Source: CAZDCD01 sp964503885 (GTDB lineage Bacteria; Bacteroidota; Bacteroidia; Bacteroidales; UBA10428). Taken from it: a stretch of 64,000 nucleotides of DNA. A program made the translations under genes and the position numbers. Below, piece after piece: positions 47,114-56,310 of the stretch (its first letter is position 1; every line of letters begins with the position of its first letter). The notes under the pieces are model-generated. The model was not told where the DNA came from. It ran no database searches and was given only the letters and a program-made list of their open reading frames with translations. Location: contig CAZDCD010000010.1 of NCBI GenBank assembly GCA_964503885.1, forward strand, positions 86,118 through 150,117. Reading direction: 5' to 3'.

Positions 47114-47806
47114 CTATTCCCCGTCATCCGCCATGTCGAGGTAATCATCATCGAAGGTGGAAAGTTCGTTATCGGATTCAAAATAAAATATGCGTATCCG
47201 GGCTACATCCCTGAGAAAATCGATCCGCCCGATCTCTACCCGGTTAATGTTTATGCCCGTCCGTTCTTTAAGGTCTTTCATCAGCTCTTCTCTTCTTTCC
47301 GGCCTGATCAGCTCAATCTTCTCGTAGTTTATAGTTTTTCGCGATTCATGTTTAAGCAGGAATACCCGCTCAAGCAGATAGGTCAGTGCGATGAGTGAGA
47401 TATTCGTGAATACAAGTTCGGCATAACTTACTTTTTTATTTGCCAGCGCATTGATAACCGATATTCCGATCACGATAAAAAGGTAGGTCATTTCTTTGAT
47501 GGGGATGGGATTGGTCCGGTACCGCAGGATGCCAAATACGGCAAATAATCCCAATGCAAAACCCAGTTCAAGCTTTACATTTTCAAGCAGATAACACAGC
47601 AGGAATACGATAATGGAGATCAGCATGTATGTAAACAGATAATCCTTGCGCCTTGCTATCGGATAGTATAAATACCTGATTATTATTACAACTACGATAA
47701 GGTTAAAACTAAATCTCACCAGCAACTCAAGAAAATCTGAAGGATTGATCAGTTTGATACCTAAAAACTCAGGGAGTTTGCTCTCCAGGTCGACTATTTG
47801 AAGCAT
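47114..47806 (-). CDS. DUF4956 membrane protein
   Basis: A 230-residue protein with four N-terminal transmembrane helices (about 30-150, e.g. 'LIVVVIIIRYLYYPI', 'LISIIVFLLCYLLENV') separated by the family motif 'ELGFALGLFAVFGILRYRTN', and an alpha/beta cytoplasmic domain ending acidic. The motif 'GILRYRTNPIP' is characteristic of DUF4956. It overlaps the VTC-domain gene upstream by 38 bp; the two are a known partnership in bacteria, suggesting a membrane complex for polyphosphate or a related polymer. Biochemical role of DUF4956 is not established. Confidence 0.9.
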   Translation of the reverse strand: MLQIVDLESKLPEFLGIKLINPSDFLELLVRFSFNLIVVVIIIRYLYYPIARRKDYLFTYMLISIIVFLLCYLLENVKLELGFALGLFAVFGILRYRTNPIPIKEMTYLFIVIGISVINALANKKVSYAELVFTNISLIALTYLLERVFLLKHESRKTINYEKIELIRPERREELMKDLKERTGININRVEIGRIDFLRDVARIRIFYFESDNELSTFDDDYLDMADDGE

Positions 47807-48551
47807 CTAATTTATTGATTATTAGTAATTTCTTTTTAAACTGGTTGTATTTAATATCATCGTCTGTAAGTACACGGCCAATACAGTATTTGCTCATGCT
47901 GTTGGATTGAATACCCAATGCACCAAGTACTTCCATGAATTTTGAACCTTTACTGCCGTTCAGGCCTTTTTTGATCTCGGCGATGGCAATATTGGGCAGG
48001 TCTCTGCTTTTTTTGTGATTCTCGAATTTCAAGTTAAAATCAATAGTCACTCTTTCGGTCATTCCTTTATTGACAAGGGTAATACGCTGAAAAGATGTGT
48101 ACATTTTGGGTTCTAGCCTGGAAATTTCGTCCGGCAGATGTTTTTTGAGGAATTCCAGCGAATCGTCTGATAATTGGGTTTCCACACCCTCTTTTTTTAT
48201 CCGGTTTTTTATTGTCCTTCCGTTTTTTGTTTTAAACTTGATCTCCAGGAACGACAGGTTCGAATCTTCATATGTCCTGAAACGGATCTTATACCGTTTC
48301 AATTTGCCGTTGTGATGATCGAGGTACATCTGGTTTTTGTCCGTATCAAAATAAAGCGAGCGGTATGAGAATATCCTGTCTTTTCCGATTTGCAGGACCT
48401 TGTAATATTCACAGGCATTACTGAGAATTTCCGGAAGCAAAGGACTGCCAAAAACAAATTTGTGATCAATCCTGTCAAGCAGGCTCACATTGTCTGTTTC
48501 CTTTAATGAAACAGGATCAAATCCGGTCAGTAATGCTAGTATCTCATTCAT
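47769..48551 (-). CDS. VTC-domain (polyphosphate polymerase-like) protein
   Basis: A 260-residue cytoplasmic protein with the VTC tunnel-fold signature: basic and acidic beta strands 'SLLDRIDHKFVFG' (about 22), 'FSYRSLYFDTDKNQMYLDH', 'LKRYKIRFRTYEDSNLSFLE', 'IKFKTKNGRTIKNRIK' and 'VTIDFNLKFEN'. In yeast Vtc4 this domain makes polyphosphate from ATP; bacterial single-domain versions paired with DUF4956 are of unconfirmed activity. Key Arg/Lys/Glu positions in these strands are present. It overlaps DUF4956 downstream by 38 bp and the small exported protein upstream by 4 bp, so these form one operon. Confidence 0.9.
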   Translation of the reverse strand: MNEILALLTGFDPVSLKETDNVSLLDRIDHKFVFGSPLLPEILSNACEYYKVLQIGKDRIFSYRSLYFDTDKNQMYLDHHNGKLKRYKIRFRTYEDSNLSFLEIKFKTKNGRTIKNRIKKEGVETQLSDDSLEFLKKHLPDEISRLEPKMYTSFQRITLVNKGMTERVTIDFNLKFENHKKSRDLPNIAIAEIKKGLNGSKGSKFMEVLGALGIQSNSMSKYCIGRVLTDDDIKYNQFKKKLLIINKLDASNSRPGEQTP

Positions 48552-48973
48552 TCTTCGAGGCTCTTCTCTTTCATATCATAATTATATGATTTCCAGGAAA
48601 TGAGTTTCCCTTTTTCGTTATACACTTTTTTTGAGGTCCTTAATTTGCCGTTATATTCATATACCGTTTTAGATACCGTTTTGCCGGAAGCATCGAGTTC
48701 TGTCTCCGTAGTCTTGTCGTTATTGCTGTTATAGGTCCACAACGTATGCTTCTTGATGGATTTATCAGATTCGTATTCGATCTCCTCAACCAGGTTTCCG
48801 TTATCGTCGAATTTTTCCAACGATTCAAGGTATTTGGTATTCGTACCTGTATGCCTCCAGGTTTCTTTGTTACTGACACCAAGCGATTTAAGAGTTTTCT
48901 CAGATTGGCCGTATGCAGGACCGCTTACCCAGCATAGAAATGCACACAAGAAGATCATATCTTGAATTTTCAT
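48548..48973 (-). CDS. Small exported protein with YD/MORN-like repeats
   Basis: A 141-residue protein with signal peptide (to about residue 22, 'GPAYGQ'). The rest has repeating beta units with 'FDDNGNLVEEIEYESD', 'TYNSNNDKTTETELDASGK' and 'VYNEKGKLISWKSYNYD', like the larger protein at 31727-32596. It overlaps the VTC gene by 4 bp, so it is probably translated with it and may be a periplasmic accessory of that system. Function unknown. Confidence 0.75.
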   Translation of the reverse strand: MKIQDMIFLCAFLCWVSGPAYGQSEKTLKSLGVSNKETWRHTGTNTKYLESLEKFDDNGNLVEEIEYESDKSIKKHTLWTYNSNNDKTTETELDASGKTVSKTVYEYNGKLRTSKKVYNEKGKLISWKSYNYDMKEKSLEE

Positions 48974-48976
48974 CGG

Positions 48977-49702
48977 TTATTTCAATATTACTATTTCTCC
49001 CACGTCAATATCCTCATAATCGTATTCAATGGTATCCGTAATGCTCATAGGGATCAGCTTTCGAGAAGTTTTATCGTCAGGATTCCTGGATAAGGCGTAT
49101 ACGGTATAAATACCCCTGACAAGATTTGAGAACCGAAAAGTACCGTCATGAAATGTTTTCACATCATCGAATGAATACGGATCATCACCATAAAGAATAA
49201 ACACATCCTCATCAGCTCCGTAATAGTTTTCAATGATAGCAGTGCCTTCCGCGTTATAATCGAGTATATAGATCTTACCTGTTATACTTCCTGTCCCGTC
49301 GTCATAATCGCATTTTTCGATGATCTCAATATCCGCAAGGGTAACGGTGCTGTTATTACCAGGAATAGTTGTAAGTATGGTAGCAGGGTAAAGTCCCGAT
49401 GCATTTTCACCTGTAGTATCTATTGAATATACAAATATTTTGTAGTCTCCCTTACGCAGGTATTCAAACCTGAATGTACCGTCCCAGCTGGTTTCAAAAT
49501 GATCGTTGTAAACCGGGCTATTACCATATACAATATACACATCGGTTCCGGGCTTATAATAGGTATTGAGTAAATGGGTAAACGAATTATCATAGACCTT
49601 TGAAAGCACTCTCCCGGTGATCACCGAATTTCCTCCTTCGCCTTCTTTTCCGCATGATAGAACCAGCAATGCTATTATAACAATAGACTCAATTTTTCTC
49701 AT
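48977..49702 (-). CDS. Lipoprotein with two tandem ~105-residue beta-sandwich repeats
   Basis: About 241 residues from ATG 49702 (28 codons shorter than the longest frame) because a lipoprotein signal with 'ALLVLSCGKEGEGG' begins there. The mature protein is two homologous halves: 'VITGRVLSKVYDNSF...', 'TDVYIVYGNSPVYND', 'SWDGTFRFEYLRKGDYKIFV' and then 'SITGKIYILDYNAEG', 'EDVFILYGDDPYSFDD', 'FHDGTFRFSNLVRGIYTVYA'. They resemble carboxypeptidase-regulatory/transthyretin-like folds, as in surface or periplasmic scaffolds. First gene of the VTC/DUF4956 operon; role unknown. Confidence 0.75.
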   Translation of the reverse strand: MRKIESIVIIALLVLSCGKEGEGGNSVITGRVLSKVYDNSFTHLLNTYYKPGTDVYIVYGNSPVYNDHFETSWDGTFRFEYLRKGDYKIFVYSIDTTGENASGLYPATILTTIPGNNSTVTLADIEIIEKCDYDDGTGSITGKIYILDYNAEGTAIIENYYGADEDVFILYGDDPYSFDDVKTFHDGTFRFSNLVRGIYTVYALSRNPDDKTSRKLIPMSITDTIEYDYEDIDVGEIVILK

Positions 49703-49771
49703 TTGTTGTAAATTCCAGATCTGTGTTTTCAGGTTTTGCTGTAATAATAGGATATTCCTGTAAATATTGCA

Positions 49772-49779
49772 CAAAGATA
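49772..49779 (-). promoter_or_regulatory. Candidate -7 box of the VTC/DUF4956 operon
   Basis: On the minus strand TATCTTTG matches TAnnTTTG exactly, 70 bp upstream of the lipoprotein ATG at 49702. No clear -33 was found. Confidence 0.35.
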
Positions 49780-49952
49780 TATTCAAAAATGTATTTTACT
49801 TAAAAAATAATCACACGCAACAATGAATACCTCTTTTATGGCAAACATTCACAAAACAGCATTGTTGGTTTCGATAAGGTATATTGCCAAATTGGTTTTT
49901 TTCAATTATACTTACAGATACCAAATAAGTTTCATATTAAATGTGATATATG

Positions 49953-50114
49953 ATGAAAAAATATAAATGCACGGTATGCGGATACGTTTATGATCCCGAA
50001 GAAGGTGATCCCGACGGAGGAATTCCTCCTGGAACTCCTTTTGAGGATATTCCTGATGACTGGATCTGCCCTGTCTGCGGAGTTTCCAAAGAAGATTTTG
50101 AAGAAACCGAATAA
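49953..50114 (+). CDS. Rubredoxin
   Basis: A complete 53-residue rubredoxin: first CxxC in 'YKCTVCGYVYDPEEG' and second in 'DDWICPVCGVSKEDFEE', with the typical 'PPGTPFEDIPDDW' linker between. The four Cys bind one Fe and carry single electrons at low potential, typical of anaerobes and aerotolerant organisms. ATG 49950 immediately before is also in frame. It sits 104 bp upstream of a nitroreductase-family gene on the same strand, so the two may share an operon and an electron route. No partner such as rubrerythrin is next to it. Confidence 0.95.
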   Translation: MKKYKCTVCGYVYDPEEGDPDGGIPPGTPFEDIPDDWICPVCGVSKEDFEETE

Positions 50115-50218
50115 AAATATCCGATAGGAAGGCATAATTACCATAATACAAAATACTTGCGTTAAACAAAAACAACTGTTCTGTTGTTTGCCAGGAAGAT
50201 GCATATAAATCGTTCTCT

Positions 50219-50815
50219 ATGACAAATGAAATTCAAACCCTCAGGCAATTGATCAGGGAAAGAAGATCGGTTTATCCGAAAGACTTTGAGCCGCGTAAAC
50301 ATATCAGTGATGAAACCATCAGTACTATTCTCGAAAATGCAGTCTGGGCTCCGAATCACGGACTGAACCAACCGTGGTTCTTCAGGGTATTCGCCGGGGA
50401 AGGTGTTGCCTCTTTCTTTGAAAAAATGAAGGAAATATACCTTGAAATTACACCTGCAGAGCAGCAGAACGATAAGAAACTGCAAAAATACAGTCAAAAA
50501 GCAGAACAGGTATCGCATATTGTTGCCGTTTGTATGAAACGTGATCCGGCAAAACGTTACCCCGAAATTGAGGATATTATTGCTACCGGGTGTGTGGTGC
50601 AGAATATCTATCTTCAGCTTAAACCTTTCGGTATTGCCGGTTACCTGAGCACAGGAGATATTTGTTACTCAAACCAGATCAGGAAATACCTTGAACTCGG
50701 GGAAGAAGAACGGTGCATCGGACTCTTTCAGCTTGGTATTCCCGGTGCCGGCCTTAGGGTCCCCATGAGAAATAGAATTCCGGCAACCGAAAAAACAAGG
50801 TGGATCGGAAAATGA
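50219..50815 (+). CDS. Nitroreductase family (FMN) protein
   Basis: A 198-residue protein of the nitroreductase fold: 'LIRERRSVYPKDF' (phosphate-binding Arg cluster), 'ILENAVWAPNHGLNQPWFFR' and 'ATGCVVQNIYLQLKPFGIAG', closest to the short YdjA/NfnB-like group. These bind FMN and reduce nitro compounds, quinones or enones with NAD(P)H; this group can also take part in redox detoxification. The preceding rubredoxin (104 bp) suggests shared redox function. Cytoplasmic; no signal peptide. Confidence 0.9.
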   Translation: MTNEIQTLRQLIRERRSVYPKDFEPRKHISDETISTILENAVWAPNHGLNQPWFFRVFAGEGVASFFEKMKEIYLEITPAEQQNDKKLQKYSQKAEQVSHIVAVCMKRDPAKRYPEIEDIIATGCVVQNIYLQLKPFGIAGYLSTGDICYSNQIRKYLELGEEERCIGLFQLGIPGAGLRVPMRNRIPATEKTRWIGK

Positions 50816-51202
50816 GTATTTACCGGAATGTGATGGATCGGAACAGCAATTCGGTAAATCCCGGTGTAATCAGAATTTAACCAGTTTCTGACTCCGCAGG
50901 ATATCTGATCATATTTTTGAGAAAATACGGGTATTTTATTTTATTAACGCATACAGGATAACTATAATTTATTAAATGCTTTCCGCCTGGCCACATGCCT
51001 GCAGCCACTGCCGGAACAAATGAAATTCTGTGAAGCGAAACGTCTTTCCGGATAAATGTTTCTTTGCGGCAGCCTTGCGCAGACGGGGAATGTGATCCTG
51101 TTATTCACAATATAAAGTTTAAAAGTTAAGGATGACTTCAGGGAATATATTGTCCCGATTTCTTACTTTTGCCGCTGAGATTAATTGTGCAAATACACAT
51201 CC
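50816..51202. other. Intergenic region before purL
   Basis: 387 bases with no reading frame of note. It contains the candidate purL -7 box at 51164-51171. No purine riboswitch or PurR-like site was recognised. Confidence 0.5.
51164..51171 (+). promoter_or_regulatory. Candidate -7 box of purL
   Basis: TACTTTTG is an exact TAnnTTTG match ending 31 bp before ATG 51203. Its position implies transcription starting near 51178, which favours ATG 51203 over the TTG at 51185. Confidence 0.5.
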
Positions 51203-54200
51203 ATGATTAACTATTTCAGATCGGTATCGGGCACTTATTATGCGGTTAAAACTTCAGCAAATCCACGGACAGAGGATATTGGAAAACTGATCTGGCTGTT
51301 CAGCGAGGCCGAATTTTTAAGACATAAGAAGATACCAGGGTATTTCATAGGACCAAGGAAGGAGATGATCACGCCCTGGAGTACAAATGCCGTGGAGATC
51401 ACTCAAAATATGGGCATTGAAGGCATCCAGCGGATTGAAGAATTTAAAAGGGTGGAAAATGATCGGGCAAAATACGATCCGATGCTGCAGGTGCTTTATG
51501 ACGGAATCGATCAGGAGATTTTTACCGTTCGGCACAGACCCGAACCTGTAATACCGGTCAATGATATTGCAGAATACAACCGGCGTGAGGGTCTTGCCCT
51601 GAATCGCGAAGAGATAGAGTATCTTGAAAACCTCAGCAAAAAACTGGGACGATTGCTGACCGACAGTGAAATATTCGGTTTTTCCCAGGTAAATTCAGAA
51701 CATTGCAGGCATAAAATTTTTAACGGTACATTCATTATCGGCGGGGTCGAAAAAGAGATGTCACTCTTTCAATTAATAAAAAATACGACCCGCCAAAATC
51801 CGAACCGGGTGGTCTCGGCGTATAAAGACAATTGTGCATTTCTGGAAGGACCTGTGGCAGAGCAATTCGCACCGGAAACACAGGATAAGCCCGATTTTTT
51901 CAGTCTGAAAAATTTCAATTCGGTCATATCCCTCAAAGCAGAAACACATAATTTTCCGACAACAGTTGAACCCTTTAACGGGGCAGCCACGGGAACGGGA
52001 GGCGAGATAAGAGACCGCGTGGGTGGCGGTAAGGGAGCAGTACCCCTGGCCGGAACAGCAGTATATATGACTGCCTATCCACGTCTTGAGGGAGGCAGAT
52101 CATGGGAAAAAAAAATCGAACCCAGAAAATGGTTGTACCAGACACCCGAAGAAATCCTGATCAAAGCATCGAACGGGGCCAGCGATTTTGGCAATAAGTT
52201 TGGTCAGCCCCTGATATGTGGCAGTGTGCTCACCTTCGAACATCATGAGAACAACAAGAAGTTTGGCTTTGATAAGGTGATCATGCTGGCCGGGGGTATC
52301 GGTTACGGGAAAGAAAAGGACAGCATCAAGGACGAACCCGGCAAAGGGGATAAAATAATACTCCTGGGAGGTGATAATTACCGGATCGGTATGGGTGGCG
52401 GGGCCGTCTCTTCAGTCGCTACCGGTGAATACAGCAATACCATTGAACTGAATGCAGTGCAGCGCTCTAATCCCGAAATGCAAAAGCGGGTCGTCAATGC
52501 CATCCGTGCAATGGCTGAATCCGACGACAATCCTCTGATATCGATCCACGATCATGGTGCAGGAGGACATCTGAACTGCCTTTCCGAACTTGTGGAGAAA
52601 ACAGGCGGCAGGATCGATATGGACAAGCTTCCGGTAGGCGATCCGACACTCTCGGCAAAAGAGATCGTGGGAAATGAATCGCAGGAACGGATGGGACTGG
52701 TTTTAAAAGACAAGGATACTGCTTTCCTCAAAGCTGTCTCTGACCGGGAACGGGCGCCTATGTATGTGATCGGTGAAACAACAGGCGATCATCAGTTTAC
52801 ATTTGAGAGCAGAAAAAACAACAGCAAACCCATCGACCTGCAGCTCGAAGATATGTTTGGTAATCCGCCCAGGACGGTTATGAAAGATGAAAAATTAATC
52901 GAAAAATACAGCGGGATTACATACGAGAACACGTTAATTACCAACTATATAGAAATGGTGCTTCAGCTTGAGGCTGTGGCATGCAAGGACTGGCTGACCA
53001 ACAAGGTGGACCGGTCGGTTACAGGTAAGGTCGCAAAACAACAAACGGCGGGTACCATTCAATTACCGCTGAATAACCTGGCGGTTGCAGCGATCGATTA
53101 CAGGGGTGAGAAGGGAGTGGCTACTGCTTTGGGCCATGCCCCGGCAGCCGGACTGATCGATGCCGCAGCCGGATCGGTACTGTCCATTGCCGAAGCCCTT
53201 ACCAACATCATATGGGCCCCGCTTGAAGGTGGAATTCAGGGTATCTCCCTGAGTGCAAACTGGATGTGGCCCTGCAGGAATCAGGGTGAGGATGCCCGCC
53301 TGTATGAAGCCGTTGAAGCTGCCGGAAAGTTTGCCATCGACCTGGGAATCAATATTCCTACAGGCAAAGATTCGCTTTCCATGACTCAGAAATATGGTGA
53401 TTCAGATATTGTATTTGCTCCGGGAACCGTAATAATTTCGGCTGCTGCCGAAGTAAAAGATATCGGCAATGTGGTTGAACCGGTATTGAGGCCTGATCAC
53501 GAAAGTACCCTCATTTACCTCGATTTGTCTTCGGATGCTTTAAAACTTGGGGGAAGCTGCCTGGGACAGGTGCTGAACAGACTGGGAACAGAAACCCCAT
53601 CAGTAAGGGACCCGGTGTACTTTATCCGTGCTTTTGAAGCCGTTCAGCAACTTATTGAAGAAAGGAAAATTATCGCAGGACATGATATTTCGGCAGGCGG
53701 TATGATCACTGCCCTGCTTGAAATGACCTTTGCCAGAGAGGATACGGGTATTGAAGCCGACCTGGGTACAATACCCGAAAAAGATATCGTAAAGATCCTG
53801 TTCAGTGAAAACCCGGGTCTTATCCTTCAGGTGAACGATACCAAAGCCGCTGAAGAAATTTTCAGAAAGAAGAACCTGTTTTACCACATCATCGGAACCC
53901 CGGTTTCTTCAAGAAAAATTACCATTGTCAAAGGAAAGAATACCCTGGAATTCGATATCGAAAAGCTCCGGGATACATGGTATAAAACTTCATACCTGCT
54001 CGACCGGAACCAGTGTGGTACTGATCTTGCGCTTAAAAGATATACCAACTATAAGGTGCAACCGTTGCATTTCAAGTTCAACGAAAACTTTACAGGCAAA
54101 GCGGAAAACCTGGATATTGATATGTACAGGAGAAAACCCACAGGAATACAGGGTGCAATTATCCGTGAGAAAGGTGTGAACGGCGACCGTGAGATGGCTT

Positions 54201-54901
54201 ACCTGATGTACCTGGCAGGTTTCGATGTGAAGGATGTGCATATGACCGACCTGATTTCGGGCAGGGAAACCCTTGAAGGAATCAACATGATGGTTTTTGT
54301 CGGCGGATTCTCCAATTCCGATGTGCTGGGCAGTGCAAAAGGATGGGCGGGGGCGTTCATTTATAATCCTTCAGCCAAAGAGGCGCTTGACAAATTCTAC
54401 TCCAGACCTGACACACTGAGCCTCGGTGTATGCAATGGCTGCCAGCTCATGATCGAACTCGGTCTGGTAACTCCCGGACACGAAGAGAAACCACGCATGC
54501 TCTTTAATGACTCACATAAGTTCGAATCGGCATTCCTGAATGTACTGATCCGTAAAAACAACTCGGTCATGCTCAGATCGCTTGCCGGATCCAGGCTGGG
54601 GATATGGGTGGCTCATGGTGAAGGGAAATTTCATTTCCCATACGCAGAAAACAGATATTGCATACCCATGAAGTATGCTTACGATGAGTACCCGGGAAAC
54701 CCCAACGGTTCAGCATTCTCAGCTGCAGGTCTTTGCTCCGCCGATGGAAGGCACCTTGTTATGATGCCACACCTGGAGAGGTCGATCTTTCCGTGGAACT
54801 GGGCCAGCTATCCCGAAAACAGGAAATCCGATGAGATATCTCCCTGGATCGAGGCATTTGTCAATGCCAGGGAATGGATAAAAGAACAAACCATGAAATA
54901 A
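51203..54901 (+). CDS. purL: Phosphoribosylformylglycinamidine synthase
   Basis: From ATG 51203 the protein has 1,232 residues, the length of the large single-chain PurL. It contains the synthase halves ('SQVNSEHCRHKIFNGTF', 'ISLKAETHNFPTTVEPFNGA', 'SIHDHGAGGHLNCLSELVE') and a C-terminal class I glutamine amidotransferase domain with Cys in 'SLGVCNGCQLMIELG' (about 1,075) and His in 'WVAHGEGKFHFPY' (about 1,137). It converts FGAR, glutamine and ATP to FGAM in step four of purine synthesis. Two small downstream genes (145- and 243-residue products) follow with short gaps. No other pur genes are in the window. Confidence 0.97.
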   Translation: MINYFRSVSGTYYAVKTSANPRTEDIGKLIWLFSEAEFLRHKKIPGYFIGPRKEMITPWSTNAVEITQNMGIEGIQRIEEFKRVENDRAKYDPMLQVLYDGIDQEIFTVRHRPEPVIPVNDIAEYNRREGLALNREEIEYLENLSKKLGRLLTDSEIFGFSQVNSEHCRHKIFNGTFIIGGVEKEMSLFQLIKNTTRQNPNRVVSAYKDNCAFLEGPVAEQFAPETQDKPDFFSLKNFNSVISLKAETHNFPTTVEPFNGAATGTGGEIRDRVGGGKGAVPLAGTAVYMTAYPRLEGGRSWEKKIEPRKWLYQTPEEILIKASNGASDFGNKFGQPLICGSVLTFEHHENNKKFGFDKVIMLAGGIGYGKEKDSIKDEPGKGDKIILLGGDNYRIGMGGGAVSSVATGEYSNTIELNAVQRSNPEMQKRVVNAIRAMAESDDNPLISIHDHGAGGHLNCLSELVEKTGGRIDMDKLPVGDPTLSAKEIVGNESQERMGLVLKDKDTAFLKAVSDRERAPMYVIGETTGDHQFTFESRKNNSKPIDLQLEDMFGNPPRTVMKDEKLIEKYSGITYENTLITNYIEMVLQLEAVACKDWLTNKVDRSVTGKVAKQQTAGTIQLPLNNLAVAAIDYRGEKGVATALGHAPAAGLIDAAAGSVLSIAEALTNIIWAPLEGGIQGISLSANWMWPCRNQGEDARLYEAVEAAGKFAIDLGINIPTGKDSLSMTQKYGDSDIVFAPGTVIISAAAEVKDIGNVVEPVLRPDHESTLIYLDLSSDALKLGGSCLGQVLNRLGTETPSVRDPVYFIRAFEAVQQLIEERKIIAGHDISAGGMITALLEMTFAREDTGIEADLGTIPEKDIVKILFSENPGLILQVNDTKAAEEIFRKKNLFYHIIGTPVSSRKITIVKGKNTLEFDIEKLRDTWYKTSYLLDRNQCGTDLALKRYTNYKVQPLHFKFNENFTGKAENLDIDMYRRKPTGIQGAIIREKGVNGDREMAYLMYLAGFDVKDVHMTDLISGRETLEGINMMVFVGGFSNSDVLGSAKGWAGAFIYNPSAKEALDKFYSRPDTLSLGVCNGCQLMIELGLVTPGHEEKPRMLFNDSHKFESAFLNVLIRKNNSVMLRSLAGSRLGIWVAHGEGKFHFPYAENRYCIPMKYAYDEYPGNPNGSAFSAAGLCSADGRHLVMMPHLERSIFPWNWASYPENRKSDEISPWIEAFVNAREWIKEQTMK

Positions 54902-54946
54902 CGGAACGAAACATAAGAACAACGATCATTTTTTCAATTTAACACT

Positions 54947-55384
54947 ATGAGCGAGGATATTCAAATCCCGGGAAACTGGAAAGCTGAGCTTATCTATGGC
55001 GAAGAATGCGGACAGGACCTTATGAATAAAACGAAACTGTTCAGGCTTACCCTGGATGAGTCCGATGGTGATATTACCGGTGAAAGCATCGATACGGAAG
55101 GTACCGGCGTGGTACCAGTGTCGGCATCGGTGTCCGGATTCATTGAAGATGGAATGATAAGCTTCGTAAAACTCTATGAAACATGTTACCTGATCAATGA
55201 AAAAGGCGAGGTGAAGGAATTCCCGGATAAAGATCCTCCGGAAATAAATTTTTCAGGATATTACAATCCCGATGATCAGTCGTTTGAAGGCGACTGGCAT
55301 ATGATCGCCGAAGTCAAACAGCTTACATTTGCCTTTGCGGAGAAAGCGTTTTCCGGTACATGGAGAATGGTGAAGGAAAATTAA
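54947..55384 (+). CDS. Hypothetical protein, lipocalin-like
   Basis: A 145-residue cytoplasmic protein (no signal peptide). It is rich in acidic residues and has a strand pattern like small lipocalin-type or DUF folds: 'FRLTLDESDGDITGESIDTE', 'GYYNPDDQSFEGDWHMIAEV' and 'EKAFSGTWRMVKEN'. No named family is recognised. It lies 45 bp after purL and 33 bp before the DUF218 gene, so it probably belongs to the purL transcription unit. Confidence 0.7.
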   Translation: MSEDIQIPGNWKAELIYGEECGQDLMNKTKLFRLTLDESDGDITGESIDTEGTGVVPVSASVSGFIEDGMISFVKLYETCYLINEKGEVKEFPDKDPPEINFSGYYNPDDQSFEGDWHMIAEVKQLTFAFAEKAFSGTWRMVKEN

Positions 55385-55417
55385 CAAATACTCTTTTCTA
55401 TCGCTTAACCAGCAAAA

Positions 55418-56149
55418 ATGAGCATACAATTTCGGGCTATATTTTTCAGGCTTAGAAAAATTTCGGTAAAAATCCTCTTCACCCTCGGTTTCGTCTTCCT
55501 ATTTTTGCTTGTCTTCTCGTTCACTTCCGGACCATTCTGGATGTATTACCGCCTGGGAACTAAGCGTACAGCGTTCACCCATTCTCCCGGATATATCGTA
55601 TTGCTCGGTGGCGGCGGCATGCCCAGCGAATCGAACCTGATAAGGGCCTACTATACAGCCAGTCTTGCTCAGCAATATCCCTGTGCAACGATAATTGTCG
55701 CTCTTCCGGGTGATACGGCAGACACGAGCAGCACAACAGTAGAGATGGCCATGGAACTTGAACTCAGGGGAGTATTAAAAAACCGGATCGTTTTTGAACC
55801 GGAGGGCGTAAATACCCGCTCCCAGGCCTTGAATTGCATTAAACTCACAAGCGGGCAAAAGAAAAACGATCAGGTTGTGCTGGTCACCTCACCCGAACAT
55901 ATGCGCAGAAGCCTGCTGAGCTTCAGAAAAGCAGGATTTGAGCGGGTAGGAGGGTACCCGGCATTCGAACATACTCTGGAATCGGAACTTTCATACAAAA
56001 ATAAAGATCTCGGAGGAAGAAAAGGTGTGCCGGTTGTCGATGAAAGCATTACACTGAGGTACCGTTTCTGGATCCATCTGAAATATGAAGTGATCATTAT
56101 GAGGGAATATGTTGCTCTTTTCTACTATAAATTAAAGGGTTGGGTGTAA
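55418..56149 (+). CDS. YdcF-like (DUF218) membrane-anchored protein
   Basis: A 243-residue protein: one N-terminal transmembrane helix (about 17-38, 'ILFTLGFVFLFLLVF') and a Rossmann-like DUF218 domain with 'GYIVLLGGGGMPSESNLIRA', 'SSTTVEMAMELELRGV', 'EGVNTRSQALNCIKL' and 'QVVLVTSPEHMRRSLLSFRK'. Family members (YdcF, SanA) are linked to envelope maintenance and bind nucleotide- or lipid-like ligands. Third gene after purL. Function in detail is unknown. Confidence 0.88.
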   Translation: MSIQFRAIFFRLRKISVKILFTLGFVFLFLLVFSFTSGPFWMYYRLGTKRTAFTHSPGYIVLLGGGGMPSESNLIRAYYTASLAQQYPCATIIVALPGDTADTSSTTVEMAMELELRGVLKNRIVFEPEGVNTRSQALNCIKLTSGQKKNDQVVLVTSPEHMRRSLLSFRKAGFERVGGYPAFEHTLESELSYKNKDLGGRKGVPVVDESITLRYRFWIHLKYEVIIMREYVALFYYKLKGWV

Positions 56150-56310
56150 TCGACAAAAACAATAAACTCCAGGAGTTGACAAGTTTGCCAACTGTACCCT
56201 GCCAGCTGCTCTTTGTCAACCGCCCTTTACCAACTGCCAACTCATTAATGGCCAAAGGCAGCAACAGAAGAATAAATTAATTATGCATTTTTAGTCAAAA
56301 AAAGGTTGTA

